Positions 34,625 to 46,189 of a stretch of 64,000 bases of DNA are shown in pieces. The stretch comes from Epiperipatus broadwayi (Eukaryota; Onychophora; Udeonychophora; Euonychophora; Peripatidae): contig JAQFVV010000001.1 of NCBI GenBank assembly GCA_028023455.1, forward strand, positions 27,594,306 through 27,658,305, given 5' to 3'. Positions within the stretch are counted from its first letter, which is position 1. Each line of letters opens with the position of its first letter. Below the pieces are notes generated by a model. It did not search any database. It was not told the DNA's origin and saw nothing but the letters and a program-made list of their open reading frames with translations. The translations under genes and the position numbers were made by a program.

Positions 34625-36714
34625 CTAGGTTATCTGGGCAGCTACAGATGAGTCACCCTTTGAGCCTCTGGAAGCTCTCCTATGTATGTCCACGCCTTCC
34701 TTGTAGACATCAAGTTGACTAACTTCATCAGAAGATTCCTGCATTGATTTTCTAGTACAATAAGGATTTTCAGTGTTGTCATTATTAACTGGGGATGTGT
34801 TAGTTGCCTTCATTTTTTTCTTGACTGGTGCAGAAATTACACTTTGGTTCTTATTTTTAGGGGCTTGGTTAGCCTGATCCTTGTCACAGTTTGAATTTTC
34901 ACTGGGATCGACCTTTGGAATTGCTCCATTGTTTTTATTTTTTCTCTTGTTTTTGTTAGCATTTGGAAAAGAATTACTACTTTTAGTCATTGTTGACATG
35001 GAGTCAGCAGAAGATTCTAAATGGTTAGTGGATTCTAGTGGACTGGCCTCACTCATGGATTGCTGATCAGTATTAAATGATGTTAGCAACCCAGCACTAC
35101 TTTTCATACTTGATTGTTGATCAGTGTTAAAAGAAGGTATAGACTCTGACCTGGTTTCAAAAGTGGATTTTAGGACTGTGTTATATGTTGTAAGAGAGCT
35201 GGTATTAGTATGTGAAATCATTGCCGAGTGTTTGTGTGTATTTGGTTCTTGGGTGGTAATTTGATTTGTTTGTGATACAATACAATTACCATTATTTTTT
35301 TGTGGGTATGTGGTTAGGTGTTTTTTGCATTTATATTATTTGAGCAGCCGTGTAGCTTGGTGATTTTGAATCCACATTTGTTACAATATTTATTAGGACA
35401 GTCGTTAACCAAATGCGTTCTAAGTTTGCATTCAAAACATTGAGGTGGAATGCCCCTAAACGTTATTACCAGTGGTGATGCCTCAGTGTCATGCATCGTA
35501 GGAATGTCGTATGGAGTAATATCTTTTTTCATAATTAAACTAAATATTGCGGTGTTAGAAAATACGGGAATAACTGCTTTTCTGTGATTAAGATATGAGA
35601 AATTTATAACTTTGCCATAATCTTTCATTAGCAACTGTAGATCAGCTTCATTAAAATCAACATGACAATTTTTAATTTTTCCATACAAATATAGGGGGAG
35701 ACTGGTGTCAATGTAACAAATTATTTTTTCCCCCAGAAATTTAATGTGTTTTCGGAAGATTTGTTGTTGAGTCCTATTGTGGAACTCCAAACAAAGGTAT
35801 CTGTTGTTCGGATGCGTTAGAACTTTATATATGTATGACCACAAATTCTTATCTGTTAACATCTGGTAGAATTCATCAAAAGGAAAATGACCAAGATTGC
35901 ATTTAGAATTAGTAACCGTCATAATGACGGTTTGATTGTTTTCGAATTTTTTGAACGAGTTAAGAAGACTAGCTGGTATTGTTTCATTAAATTTGGTATT
36001 AATTTGATTGTATGCTTCAGGAGTAATATTTTGAGGCTGTTCTTCTGTAGATTCATCATCTAAACAGCAAACTTCCATTTCATCATCAAGGCCCATCACC
36101 TCTGCCAAAGAATCAGAAGTAGTAATACCACTGGCGATAGGCGATGAAGGGGAGGACCTAATGATTCTGGCATAAGTATTACTATTTTCATTAGGTGTTC
36201 TACTGTATATTGAGTTTTGTGAAAAGTGATTATTTTCTCTATTGTTATTTTGTACTTGAAATTGTTTCGTTGTTATAGGCTCTGATTTTGATTGACTATT
36301 TTCCTTGTTTTCTTTCACTTGATCTTGACTCGCTATTGTAAGCTCTGGATATTCATGCTTGTTGTACATGAGCCCTCCTATTTTCGCATTTGATTGTATG
36401 GAGTTTATGAATAGTGACGAATTAATAGAATTTTGAGTTGTGTTGCCTGACGCGGAAACATTTAGCGTGTTGTTTCTAGGCCCTCGTATTTCTGCATCAG
36501 AGTCAACATTAACTTCCAAATTTTCTGTGGAAAAGAGATCACGATTATTAATTGATTTAGTTGATACAGAATACATTTGGTTACTATGAACTAAAGATTG
36601 TGAATTTTGATTAATAGTAGGATGATTTAAGGTAGGATTAGATTTGGATTTTTCAATTTGGCCATTAGAAGCCGCCATTTGTAACGTATTTGATGGATCG
36701 TTGTAATCCATCAA
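34625..36714 (-). pseudogene. LINE A ORF1 protein (gag-like, zinc motifs), one frameshift
   Basis: Open for 466 codons from MMDYNDPSNT to residue 466, then continued in another frame (35310-34625) after an A-run near 35322. Layout: a disordered Asn/Ser/Gln-rich N-terminus; a conserved block LLNSFKKFENNQTVIMTVTN and HPNNRYLCLEFH shared with LINE B; a CX2CX4HX4C zinc knuckle from residue 426 (CFECKLRTHLVNDC); a second cluster CNKCGFKITKLHGC; and after the shift a Ser-rich and then Lys/Asn-rich basic tail ending with GVDIHRRASRG and SSVAAQIT. The class packages element RNA with ORF2 protein. A single frameshift in a homopolymer could be a sequencing error. Confidence 0.85.
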
Positions 36715-36884
36715 AACAATAAAAGAATTATCTACAATAGCACAAGGGTTTACTTACCCCACTGCCTCACAGTGTGTCAGTGATAGGTTTATAACTTGAT
36801 TCAAATGTTTTCAGGATACAGATTTCACAATAAATGAATAAGAAAAGCAACTAAAACTGACCAATGCTAGCAAGAATTACTGCT

Positions 36885-36898
36885 TGTCCGCCATCTTG
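36885..36898 (-). promoter_or_regulatory. YY1-like site at the 5' end of LINE A
   Basis: The minus strand reads CAAGATGGCGGAC, nearly the YY1 consensus (AAGATGGCGGC). It occupies the first bases of the element. Human L1 has a YY1 site near its 5' end that helps set the transcription start. Confidence 0.5.
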
Positions 36899-36941
<43 letters not shown>

Positions 36942-36967
36942 GCTACTGCTACTGCTACTGCTACTAC
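36899..36967. repeat. (TAC)n microsatellite at the 5' flank of LINE A
   Basis: 69 bp of TAC repeats with TGC variants toward the right edge. It touches the first base of LINE A at 36898 and presumably represents the original target array. Confidence 0.95.
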
Positions 36968-37039
36968 AGTAATCTTACCATTCCAGCAAAGTTCTCGGCT
37001 AACTTTATATACACTACTATGTTCTCAGGTTTGAATTAA

Positions 37040-37530
37040 CCCTTAAGTTTAATATTTATTTACATTATTATTCTTGGCTCTTATTGATCAATTAAAATAT
37101 ATCAACAAAGCAATGTTCAAGTATACTAATCGCACACTTACTATCCACACTCATCCTGACATCAAATTGAGTTTGCGACTCTGTAACCAATGTTTAAAAG
37201 TAATACTTAGCAATGGCTGTAATTCATACAGCCATAAGGAATATTAACATTAATATGAGAGTAGGTAGTGACCCGAATAAGAGAAAATACCTTTTCACTA
37301 AGGTTGAGGTATGCTAAGATTTATCACATTATACAGGGAGACTTGGGTATACCTATTAACCTCTGGCCATCAATAAAGAAATCATCTTATAGTGTAGAAA
37401 ATAACCAAGTGGGAAACTCTTCCACTGTATTTAAATACTTTATAAAAAAATGGAATAAACATCTTAGTGAGTGAGCTAAACTATGACTCCACTAGCTTGG
37501 TGGGGACTCTTTATCCATCTACATATACAC
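37040..37530 (+). other. Plus-strand decayed coding block, possibly a LINE C-terminus
   Basis: A 68-codon frame (37268-37474) reads on through IIQGDLGIPINLWPSIKK to FKYFIKKWNKHLSE. Flanking frames contain further coding-like text. The composition recalls C-terminal parts of L1-like ORF2 proteins, but no diagnostic motif is present. Confidence 0.25.
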
Positions 37531-38037
37531 AGGTCTAATACCAATTTGTACGAGTAAAACTTTCACATCTACATTCCTCTCATGAAATAGTACACCAGAA
37601 TAATAGCCAACGATTTTTCCAAGCCTTAATTAGCTTATATCTAACTTTAACTTTACCATAATAATAATAGTAATAAGAAATACCTATTAAATTTTTAAAA
37701 CTATTTCTCTGCACTTTTACACCATAAGGATAATATTTTAACCCAACATTCACCCAACTTTTATAAAACACCCATAAGTCTAAGCATTTGACAATAATAC
37801 CTGATCCGATTTAAAAACATTTCACTTAACAATATCTCTTATTCTCATCATAAAAAAAAGTAAAGCATTTAATACAGGCACATACAAAATGATTTGATAT
37901 TCACTTACTACCCACCCACCCCCCAAAAAAATAATAATAATTTTAAAATAGATTAACTTTAAACAAATATATATGATTATTATTATTATTTTTTTAGATT
38001 AAATGTTAGAAACGAATAACAAGTAATAAAATTATAC

Positions 38038-38130
38038 TTAAACAGTCCTCCCGGATCGTCCTTTCAATCTCTGGCTTCCATTTTTGCTGCAGCTTCTTTT
38101 TTCCTTCTTTTGTTTGTTCCGTGCACACAT
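38038..38130 (-). CDS. 30-codon ORF downstream of a TATA box
   Basis: MCARNKQKKEKRSCSKNGSQ and ten more residues, then TAA at 38038-38040. It is strongly basic. It lies about 65 bp downstream of a canonical TATA sequence in a block that is richer in G/C than its surroundings. Another frame of the same bases (EQTKEGKKKLQQKWKPEIER) is open too, so the coding frame is undecided. No homology is recognised. Confidence 0.2.
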   Translation of the reverse strand: MCARNKQKKEKRSCSKNGSQRLKGRSGRTV

Positions 38131-38193
38131 ATCACTTTAGATAGTTCCTTTTAGCTGCAAATCCTTAATCTGGGGCTTTATTTGAAAGAGTTA

Positions 38194-38203
38194 CTTTTAT
38201 ATA
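38194..38203 (-). promoter_or_regulatory. TATA-box-like sequence
   Basis: The minus strand reads TATATAAAAG, a full match to TATAWAAR, placed ahead of the small ORF at 38130-38038. In such an A/T-rich genome chance matches are frequent. Confidence 0.25.
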
Positions 38204-38239
38204 AGTTCAATCCTTATGCTAAAATATAATAAAATTTAC

Positions 38240-40000
38240 ATGTTGATTAAAAGACTTTCTCCATTTTGGGTTCTGGTAATTAACTACACTTTTATAGCTG
38301 AAAATAATTAGCTTTTAACTTTTGACATGTACAAGTCCATTTATTGTTGTATTTCTAATTTCACTTACGATGATTTGATGCTTCATATGCGATTGTAGTG
38401 TTCAGCTCTGCCTTATTTGTGAAATCAAAATTAATTTTCTCTCAGATCTTTGGATAGTATAAATAGCTAAGTCTTTTAAACTTAATAAATTTAAATATGA
38501 AATAATAATTCATATAACTCAGTCTTTCTCCGATTTTTCATGGTCAAAATCTCCTCTGCATTTAAGTTTCATCACTCGCCTTTATTATGTCATAAAATAA
38601 TAAATAAGTTGATTAATATGACACTGTATTTAATTATTCATCCAATGTGCCAAGAATTTTGGAAATTTACATATTCATAAAATAAGGTTACCTACCAGGT
38701 TTATGATAAATTTTGGTAATTGATGCATATTGGCATGGGACTTTTTTAAATCACATATTGATAATTGTTTTAGATATAGGGGTATGTTATTATTGGATTA
38801 CTCATAATTTTTAAATACATTGCAGTTGAATTAAATAAAATCGATGGCTTAAAATGGCTAGAGAATAATTTATATAGTATAAAATAAGCTGATTTATGGC
38901 AATACAATAATAGAATGATTTATAAGATGTTTAAAAACTCCTATTGATTAGAGATTTTATACATAAAATTGTGAAAAAATCGTTGAATTTGGAATAATTT
39001 TTTAAATTTAAAAATAAAATGTTATGTAAAGTTCAAAACGTTCAGTTATCTAACTTTGAAATATAAATTAATAATTTATGAATCTAGAAAGCAAGATATA
39101 TTTTAAATACTTTATACAAGATGGAGGGAAAAATTATTATAAAATGGAATTCATTGTTATACATAATAGTATATGTGGTAAGATTGCATAAATTGTTTTT
39201 CTGCATTTTGATATAGCATATAATGTAGTACTAAAAATAATAGTAATTTATTAGTAATAGAAAATAGGATTGCAAAAATCAATAAATGAAATATGAGTAA
39301 ATGGGGTTACATAACATTGGGTTAATATAATTATGCATTAATAAAAAAAAAAATTCATGTGAACAATTATATAAAAAGTACATTATTATAAAAATACCTT
39401 TTAATCTGTATTTGCAGAATATTTGTAATGAAAGATTTTGTTTAGATAATTTTGTTTTGAATGTAGAAAATAATTTGAAAAAAAAAGTACAACTAAAAAG
39501 TTATATTCGATATATATTATAAGTAGTTTATTAAATTAATTAAATCATCATTATTTTTAACAAATTTAATCCATGTTCTCTGAACTACAGAAATTTTTTC
39601 ACATTACACAAAGAATTTTTTTTTATTTCATCAATCATTCTCAAATATGGTTTTTGTCTAGATCTTTTATAGTTGCTTTTTGATTTAAAATTTTTTTCAG
39701 TGATGTCAATAAAACTTGTTTGTTATCTTTCCTATTCATTTTGCAGATATCTTGTCATTTTTATTACATATTTATCCATAACTCATTGCTTAATTTAAAA
39801 TCATTGTCTTATTTTTTCATTAAAGGTCTAAGCTTCACATTTATTAAAAACCTTTCTTTTTAAACATATATGTATATTTTCTTTCAATCTTAAGTTATTT
39901 TCCTCAAAGCATTCTATGTTTAATTCTATGATTAATCTAATCTTTTTTCCACTGAATTAATAATCTGGGTAAATATTTTTAATTATTAAATTCTTACAAT
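38240..40000. other. A/T-rich non-coding stretch
   Basis: A minus-strand donor-like CTG|GTAGGT near 38697 follows a short open segment (HANMHQLPKFIINL), but no exon partner was found. Otherwise I see nothing. Confidence 0.4.
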
Positions 40001-40014
40001 TTATGATTATCAAT

Positions 40015-40558
40015 TGTAATAGATAAATGAGCTGTCTGATTGATCCACAAATTTTGATGACCAAAAATGTAATGGATAAAGTACTGGACTGGGATATCCA
40101 ATAATGTAACTGGTAGACAGATGAATAAGTGGATCCACAAATGGATTTATAATAATCCACACTTATGTTATAATAAATTCATTAATTTATAAAGGCACCA
40201 ATGAGTCTATGTGTAGTAAGTATTTTGTTTGGCAATAAATAAAAATCAATAAATACATGCTTTATTTTTAAGAAGTGTATAGTATGGAATATATGACTAA
40301 ATATTTTATCACTAAAGTAGCTTGGATAATAGAATAATTTGTGTAATAGATAACTCAAATGATGCCTAGGTTAATAATAAAATATAAGTTTATTAAGATA
40401 AATATCAACTCATTGAATTGTTTAAGATAAACAAAACATATCTCTACTTTAGCAATTGCAATCTAACATAATTCATTGTATATTTATAATCTGTCCCTGC
40501 CAGATTGTAATTGTGAAATATGATCTATATCAAAAGATCATTAGCATCCATGTTCACA
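40015..40558. repeat. LTR-like direct repeat, left copy
   Basis: Starts TGTAATAGATAAATGAGCTG and ends TGTTCACA, so it has TG...CA ends. It matches 41322-41857 along its full length, including GTGTATAGTATGGAATATAT. Both copies restate TGTAATGGATAAA about 55 bp in. No primer-binding site was recognised after it. Confidence 0.6.
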
Positions 40559-41321
40559 AAATGTTAAATTCATAATATTTCATACAATATAAAAATAGAA
40601 CCTTCCAACATAAAATAACACAATAGCATATAGTAATTGATTTATCTATTTACAATATTATCATTCTAAACTAACATATGTTTTTTAATTTATATCATGT
40701 GTAATATAGTATAAATTTCATGACTATTTTCAAAAGACTGCATTATGCTATTGTCAATAAATTGAAACAGCTATCACCAAAGTTTTTAATCCATTTTTCA
40801 AAATAACTATGACACAACTACATTTAATAAAATAAGTTCATTCAAATACATTTTACTATTTATTTTATAATTGCTTCAAGAAACTTTAATAACATTTATT
40901 AGTAGTGAGCCCACATTCTTTTAGCATCTTACTAACATATAGAATATGTTTCATGCTTTCAGAGACAGAAGCATAAATCCTCACTATTATTATATAGCAA
41001 ACCCAAGCATCAGCATCTGCTACTTTGCCTTATGCTTTATACTGAGTTCCCTATCAATTCATATATTGTATCTATTTTTTTAGCAAACAATTTGATGACC
41101 AACTCTAAGTCTAAACTCTCAACAAAACATCACTTCAAATTTATAATTATGATCTATTGAGTCATTAATAACTTTAATCCAACACTAACATACACAAAAT
41201 AACTTATATTGACTGTAACCATTAAGCAAGTATTTTAATCCTAATTATTTACCCTTTTGTGACACTAAATCTCACATGGATCATGTAAAATTACTCGAGC
41301 CCCATACTAGGTGCCCAAAAA
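40559..41321. other. Interval between the LTR-like repeats
   Basis: About 760 bp of A/T-rich sequence with no gag, protease, RT or integrase motif and no clear polypurine tract. If the flanks are LTRs, the interior is deleted or belongs to a non-coding (TRIM-like) element. Confidence 0.4.
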
Positions 41322-41857
41322 TGTAATGGATAAATGAGCTGCCTGAACAACCCAAAAATTTCAATAACCAAAAATGTAATGTATAAAGTACTGCATTTGG
41401 GCATCCAACAACATAAATGGTAGGCAGATGAATAAGCTGATTCACAAATAGATTTACAATAATCTAAAGTTATGTTATAATAAACTCATTAATTTATAAA
41501 GGCACTGATGAATCTAAGTATAAATAAATATTTTATTTGGTAATAAAAAAGTTAATAAATAAATGGTGTATTTTTAATGAGTGTATAGTATGGAATATAT
41601 GACTAAATATTTTAGTAATAAAGTAACTTGTATATTAGAATAATTTGTGTAATAGGTAAATCAAATGACAACTAGAATAATAATAAAATATAATTTCATT
41701 AAGATAAATACCAACTCATTGAATTGGTTAAGATAAATAAAACTTAACTTTAATTTGTAACAATTACAATCTTATATAATTTATTGTACACTTATGACCT
41801 ATCTCTGCCATATTACAATTGCTAGATATGTAAAGGTCATTAACGTGTATGTTCACA
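41322..41857. repeat. LTR-like direct repeat, right copy
   Basis: Starts TGTAATGGATAAATGAGCTG and ends TGTTCACA. It is the same family and orientation as 40015-40558, with perhaps four in five bases shared. The immediate flanks (TCAAT and AAAGG) do not form a target duplication. Confidence 0.6.
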
Positions 41858-42060
41858 AAAGGGTTAAATACATAATTTTTTACACAAAATAAAAAAAAAA
41901 TATTTTTGTAAATATCTCCTACTCTTTAAATCAAATAATGCTTTCATTATAATGGTCATTTTACATATTTAAACTACTAACTATCTTTTAATTTTGATTT
42001 ATTTTTTAAAGTTTATGCCAATGATCAATTTAAATTTTATTTACATGACTTATTAGCTAG

Positions 42061-42740
42061 ATGTATACTAAATAATAAATAACAATTAGAAAATAGTCAA
42101 CACATAGACAATCCCAATATAGATGACAGACAACAATCTCAAACTGTTGTCAAGGTAATCTTTTTTTAGCAATAAAGATGAAATCCCACCTTTATTTATG
42201 GCCCAATATTGCAACTTGACAGCAGAGATTAAAATTGTTGATACTAAGAAATTTAAATAACCCTAATTAAACAGATAAATAAAACCTATTCTAAATATAG
42301 ACTAATAAATAGTCAATTATAAAATTACAAACTGCATGTATAAATTTCAAATTGCATCCAAGTTATTACTTAAATAATAAATATAATAATGATGAATGCT
42401 AAATATGTTTATAGTAATTATTAGTAACCAGTCAACATTTAGACAGTCCACTATAGATAGCAGTCAACTATCTCAAACTGATGTCAAAGCAACCTTTTAA
42501 CAACAAATGTGGGATCCCACCTTGATTTATAGTCCAATATACTTATATAGATACTAAAAAGTGCAACTTGACCAGAGAGATTGAAATCGTTGATATTAAG
42601 ATTTTAAATAAACATCATTAAAAAGTAAATATAATATGTTCTGAATGCAGACTAATAAATAGTCAATTATAATGTTAGAAATTGCAATTATAATTTTCAC
42701 ATTGCACCCAAAGAATTACTTAAATAATAAGGAATAAATA
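42061..42740. repeat. Interspersed repeat, two tandem units of about 335 bp
   Basis: Each unit contains AGTCAACA(C/T)(A/T)TAGACA, then AATATAGATGACAG-like text, CTGTTGTCAAGG or CTGATGTCAAAG, and ATCCCACCTTTATTTAT. Shorter copies recur at 44094-44175 and 46190-46345, so the family flanks the Penelope-like element on both sides. Confidence 0.65.
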
Positions 42741-43031
42741 TAAATATACTAATTACATATCAACCAGTGAAGCTTTCTTTAAATTAAAAATTCTTTATAG
42801 CCAAGTGCTTTCAGGGAAATATTTAAATCCCATAATCATATCTATTTAATTGATGATACATGGTAAATGATGCTTTTTAATCATGTGTAAATGTTCACAT
42901 AAAATATTCAAATATGCAAATCACTAAATATTCTATGCTTTGGAGAGAGTAAAGCAAACCTCTCTTCTGTTAATGGCATTGTTATTATTGGATATTAACT
43001 AGGCTTCCTTCACCTTTCTTTTAATGTCATC

Positions 43032-43313
43032 TCATTTTGAACAAATAATGCTGGTTTCAGCAGGTTCAAAAATGTGAGTGGTTGCAACTTGGTGCTCCCA
43101 AAATATTGACCTAGTTTCATCTTTATTTTTGGCTTTATTATACAAATATCTGTGTTGATATATCTTGGTGGAAATATTAGCATGCATTTCACCAATGTAC
43201 ATAGCTTTACACCCTATTTTAGGGCACATTATTCCATAAATAACATGGGGAGTGGATTCACAATTAATAAGGTCCTTAGAATTATTAATTACCCTATTAG
43301 TATTAGGAGGCAT
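43032..43313 (-). pseudogene. GIY-YIG endonuclease domain of the Penelope-like element
   Basis: 93 open codons. The family's paired motifs appear as VIYGIMCPKIGC (GIY equivalent) and MYIGEM (YIG plus ET-like), with KIYQHRYLYNKA following, where R/H residues of the active region are expected. The CPKIGC cysteines match the CP..C insert typical of PLE GIY-YIG domains. It would nick target DNA to prime reverse transcription. Confidence 0.75.
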
Positions 43314-43804
43314 CCATATACTTATTTGAAAGTCCTATTTTTGGTGTAATATTTTTTTATAAAAGGAATGGTTATATACTTTCTATCATTCTTGATCCAT
43401 TGCTTATTGATGTTATTATAAAAGTTGTATATACATGTTTTAATAACATTTAATTTGAAACCAATACTCAATAAATCTTTAGTGTATAGTTCTATGTTGT
43501 TCTTTCTATCTGATTCAAAGCAACAAAGATGATAGTTTTGGTACAAAAAAGCCTTAAAACCTGCCAAATTATATATAATTGGACTATTAGCTTTAGGATG
43601 TGTATATCCTTTTATGTTGAATGGCTTCAGCAACATTGTTTATACTAGTTTATTATTTTTGGGGGAAATATTTAAATCTAAATACTTGATCCTATGAAAT
43701 TGATCTTCTTTAATAGTACTCACATTTAGACCAGTTGTATACTGAAATTCTTTTATAATCTTGTCAATGGTTTTATTTTTGGCAATCATTAAGACATCAT
43801 CAAC

Positions 43805-43808
<4 letters not shown>

Positions 43809-43884
<76 letters not shown>
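43809..43884. repeat. (TA)n microsatellite inside the PLE reverse transcriptase
   Basis: 76 bp of pure TA repeat directly upstream (in the gene's sense) of the VDD catalytic motif. It probably expanded after the element died. Confidence 0.95.
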
Positions 43885-43886
<2 letters not shown>

Positions 43887-44093
43887 ATTTTTGGTGCATG
43901 TTATATTTCAGTAATATGATATTTTCATAATGGTTTAAAACAATACTAGACAAAAATACCACTTAATGGTAGGCCCATAGGCCATCCAATTTCCATTTTA
44001 TACCATTTTTTTCAAAATTCACCATTAAGTTGTGATCTAACCAATTCAAAAAAATCCACTATGAAATCAATGCACTGTATAATAATTCTCAAG

Positions 44094-44175
44094 GCTAAAT
44101 GGTTTTATAAGTAACAATTAGAAAACAGTCAACACTTAGACAATTGCAATATAAATAATGAACTACATTAATAAT
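44094..44175. repeat. Copy of the 42.1-kb interspersed repeat
   Basis: GCTAAATGG...AACAATTAGAAAACAGTCAA and CACTTAGACAATTGCAATAT match the units at 42061-42740. It abuts the 5' truncation point of the PLE. Confidence 0.55.
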
Positions 44176-44689
44176 TTAAATTACTAAAAAAAAATTAGAC
44201 AGATATCTATTGGTGTGTTACCACTATTTCTTTGATTATTAAAATAAGCAAAAGTTATTTGATTATGTAATTTTAGAAAAGATTTTTTTATTGGTATTTA
44301 TTACCATGTTCAACATTTAATGATCAGACTATGGTTCTATTCTCCCATAGTGTCATTTTAACATTTCTATGACAACAAATAAAGTTGTAGGGTTTAATAG
44401 CCAATTTGATGGCTTCAGATAGTCAGCAAAGCATTTATTATTTATTTTATTTATTTATGTAGATATTAACTAAGGAGAGTTTATGTTTTCTCCTCCCTAC
44501 AAGATCCCTACTTACAGTACATTATTATTACTTGATATGACATAAAATATTTTATTTTTAATTTTAATAAATAAACCATTCATTTATTATATATTCACTC
44601 AAAATTCAAATATATTTATTAAACATAGAATTTATAATTGTTTTCTTTATTTGTTCATTTATACTATATGAGGATAATAAATAATGACT

Positions 44690-45000
44690 GTGTTTTTCTC
44701 ACAATATTTATTTCTTCTGACAAAATCCATTGACCATTACTTTAATTTTTTTAGCATTTATTTTTAGCACTACATATTTTCATCTGGTAACTATTGTAAT
44801 ATATCTTGAAGCACAGAAGCACAATTTGCAAAAAAAAAAAAACAATGACATAATTTGCAAAATCTAGCTGACTTAAATAAACTTATATCTTTTTATTTTA
44901 ATTCTCAAAGTAGTTCCTATTAAAATCCTGAAAAAGTTTTGAAAATAAAAAATTACCCCGCCCTATACCTAGTGCTGCTACATGGATAAGAGACACTTTT
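44690..45000 (-). pseudogene. RTE-type LINE fragment (RT palm to thumb)
   Basis: The minus strand gives decayed text equivalent to the RT motif C region of RTE elements (LDFANYV for RFADDI), then KINAKKIKVMVNGF, matching the LKINxKKTKVMxNG block. The same block recurs in the copies at 46.6, 54.8 and 58.4 kb. Short and multiply broken. Confidence 0.6.
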
Positions 45001-45599
45001 GTACAAGATAAATTTTAGTATTCTTTTCCATTCTATAAAATAAAATTTGTAAATTAAAAGACACTTTTTCTAGCACTTTCATAAGAAAAATTTGAAAATA
45101 TGTCTTTAGTCATTTAATGTGTTCAGTAAGTAGCTTGTCTGTTTTATTTATTTATTTCTAGAAAACAAACCTGGAGATTAAAACACATGCTGAAATAAAA
45201 CAAATCTTTTTTTAAAAATTATTTTTTGAAATAATAATTAAATAATACTTTAAAACAAAAATGTTGATTTAGTAAACTTGAATTTTTTTTTCAAAAGTAT
45301 TTATATTATTTTTAGGACAATCCAGAAAAATTGCTAGTAGAGAAAAAAAATATCTGCAAATAAGATAATTTATTAAATATCTAAGTGTTTTATCATATTT
45401 AAAATAACCTATCACCACACCCAAAATGACATTGTACTGCTTTCTTATTTTTTTTAGATAACTCTATTATTCTAGTTTACATACTTGGTGATTATCTACA
45501 GCCATTGTATGATTATCTAAAATGCACTTTTTATTATTAAATATTATATAACAGTTTACAAGCCACATGGTTTTTAGTATGTGGATAATTACAGATGAA

Positions 45600-45790
45600 T
45601 TATGGGACTGAAATTATTATAGGTATATTTTTAAGTAATTTCTTGAGGTTGATTCTACACTCATAAAACACAAATAAGCATAGAGATGACAAGTATGGAC
45701 AGGTTTGAAAAAGGTGTAGCATTTCTTCTGGATAATTATTGCACAAAACATGTGGGTTCAAGATTTGGCTTGAATCAGTCATTAAGAAAT
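45600..45790 (-). pseudogene. LINE C-terminal Cys/His fragment
   Basis: A 60-codon minus frame reads NPHVLCNNYPEEMLHLFQTC. It matches the pattern C..C....E...HLF..CP seen at the C-terminus of L1/Tx1-type ORF2 proteins, with the first Cys replaced. It continues CLFVFYECRINLKKLL. The rest of the element was not recognised. Confidence 0.45.
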
Positions 45791-46189
45791 ATTTTTGTTG
45801 AAAATATACCCGCTAATAAAACTACTTTCATCATTATCAGTATCTTTCTGTGATTACAAGAGGCAAATCAATCTATGCATATTTTCCAGTAGTATATTTA
45901 TAAATATAATTATTTATGTTACTTAATCTATTAATCTATCTGACAAAAAACTTGCTATATTGTAAAAACTATTTTAAGTTATTAATTGCTATATTTGCTG
46001 TTTATATTTAATAAAAGTAAATAAATCTCTGAATACAGATATCCACATCCATATTCGTATTCTGAACGAACTTGCAGTTTCAAATCTAGTTGCAATTGAC
46101 TCATTATTGATAATATATCCCAAACTTCTAAATCTATCTCCACTTTACTTTTCTAATTCTGATAATTTTATATAAGTTATATACTTTAA

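Larger units (their letters stand above)
30452..36898 (-). mobile_element. LINE A: near full-length L1/Tx1-like retrotransposon in (TAC)n
   Basis: Minus strand, 5' to 3': CAAGATGGCGGACAAGC against the triplet array at 36899; 5' UTR about 184 bp; ORF1 (36714 to 34625); a short spacer with a possible 72-codon frame; ORF2 (34354 to 30889); a 3' UTR of about 430 bp with A/T-rich tandem units; AATAAA at 30469-30464; then (AGT)n. The two-ORF layout, apurinic-type endonuclease, RT and C-terminal Cys/His motif place it in the broad L1/Tx1 group. Exact clade needs phylogeny. ORF1 and ORF2 carry frameshifts and a 36-N assembly gap falls in ORF2. Confidence 0.85.
42955..44092 (-). mobile_element. Penelope-like element fragment: RT plus GIY-YIG endonuclease
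   Basis: Minus strand, in order: an FFELVRSQLNG segment; GWPMGLPLSGIF near 44005-43970, the PLE-type PMGSPLS motif; the catalytic NVDDVLMIA (just left of a TA microsatellite, about 43805-43780); thumb text LNVSTIKEDQFHRIKYLDLN; then in another frame a 104-codon piece; and finally the GIY-YIG domain (43313-43032) with VIYGIMCPKIGCKAMYIGEM, a downstream arginine-equivalent region and an HQVATTHIF stretch. An ERKVKEA ... INRRE tail runs to about 42955. Frame changes, stops and a 5' truncation make it inactive. GIY-YIG-bearing PLEs are known from many invertebrates. Confidence 0.8.
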
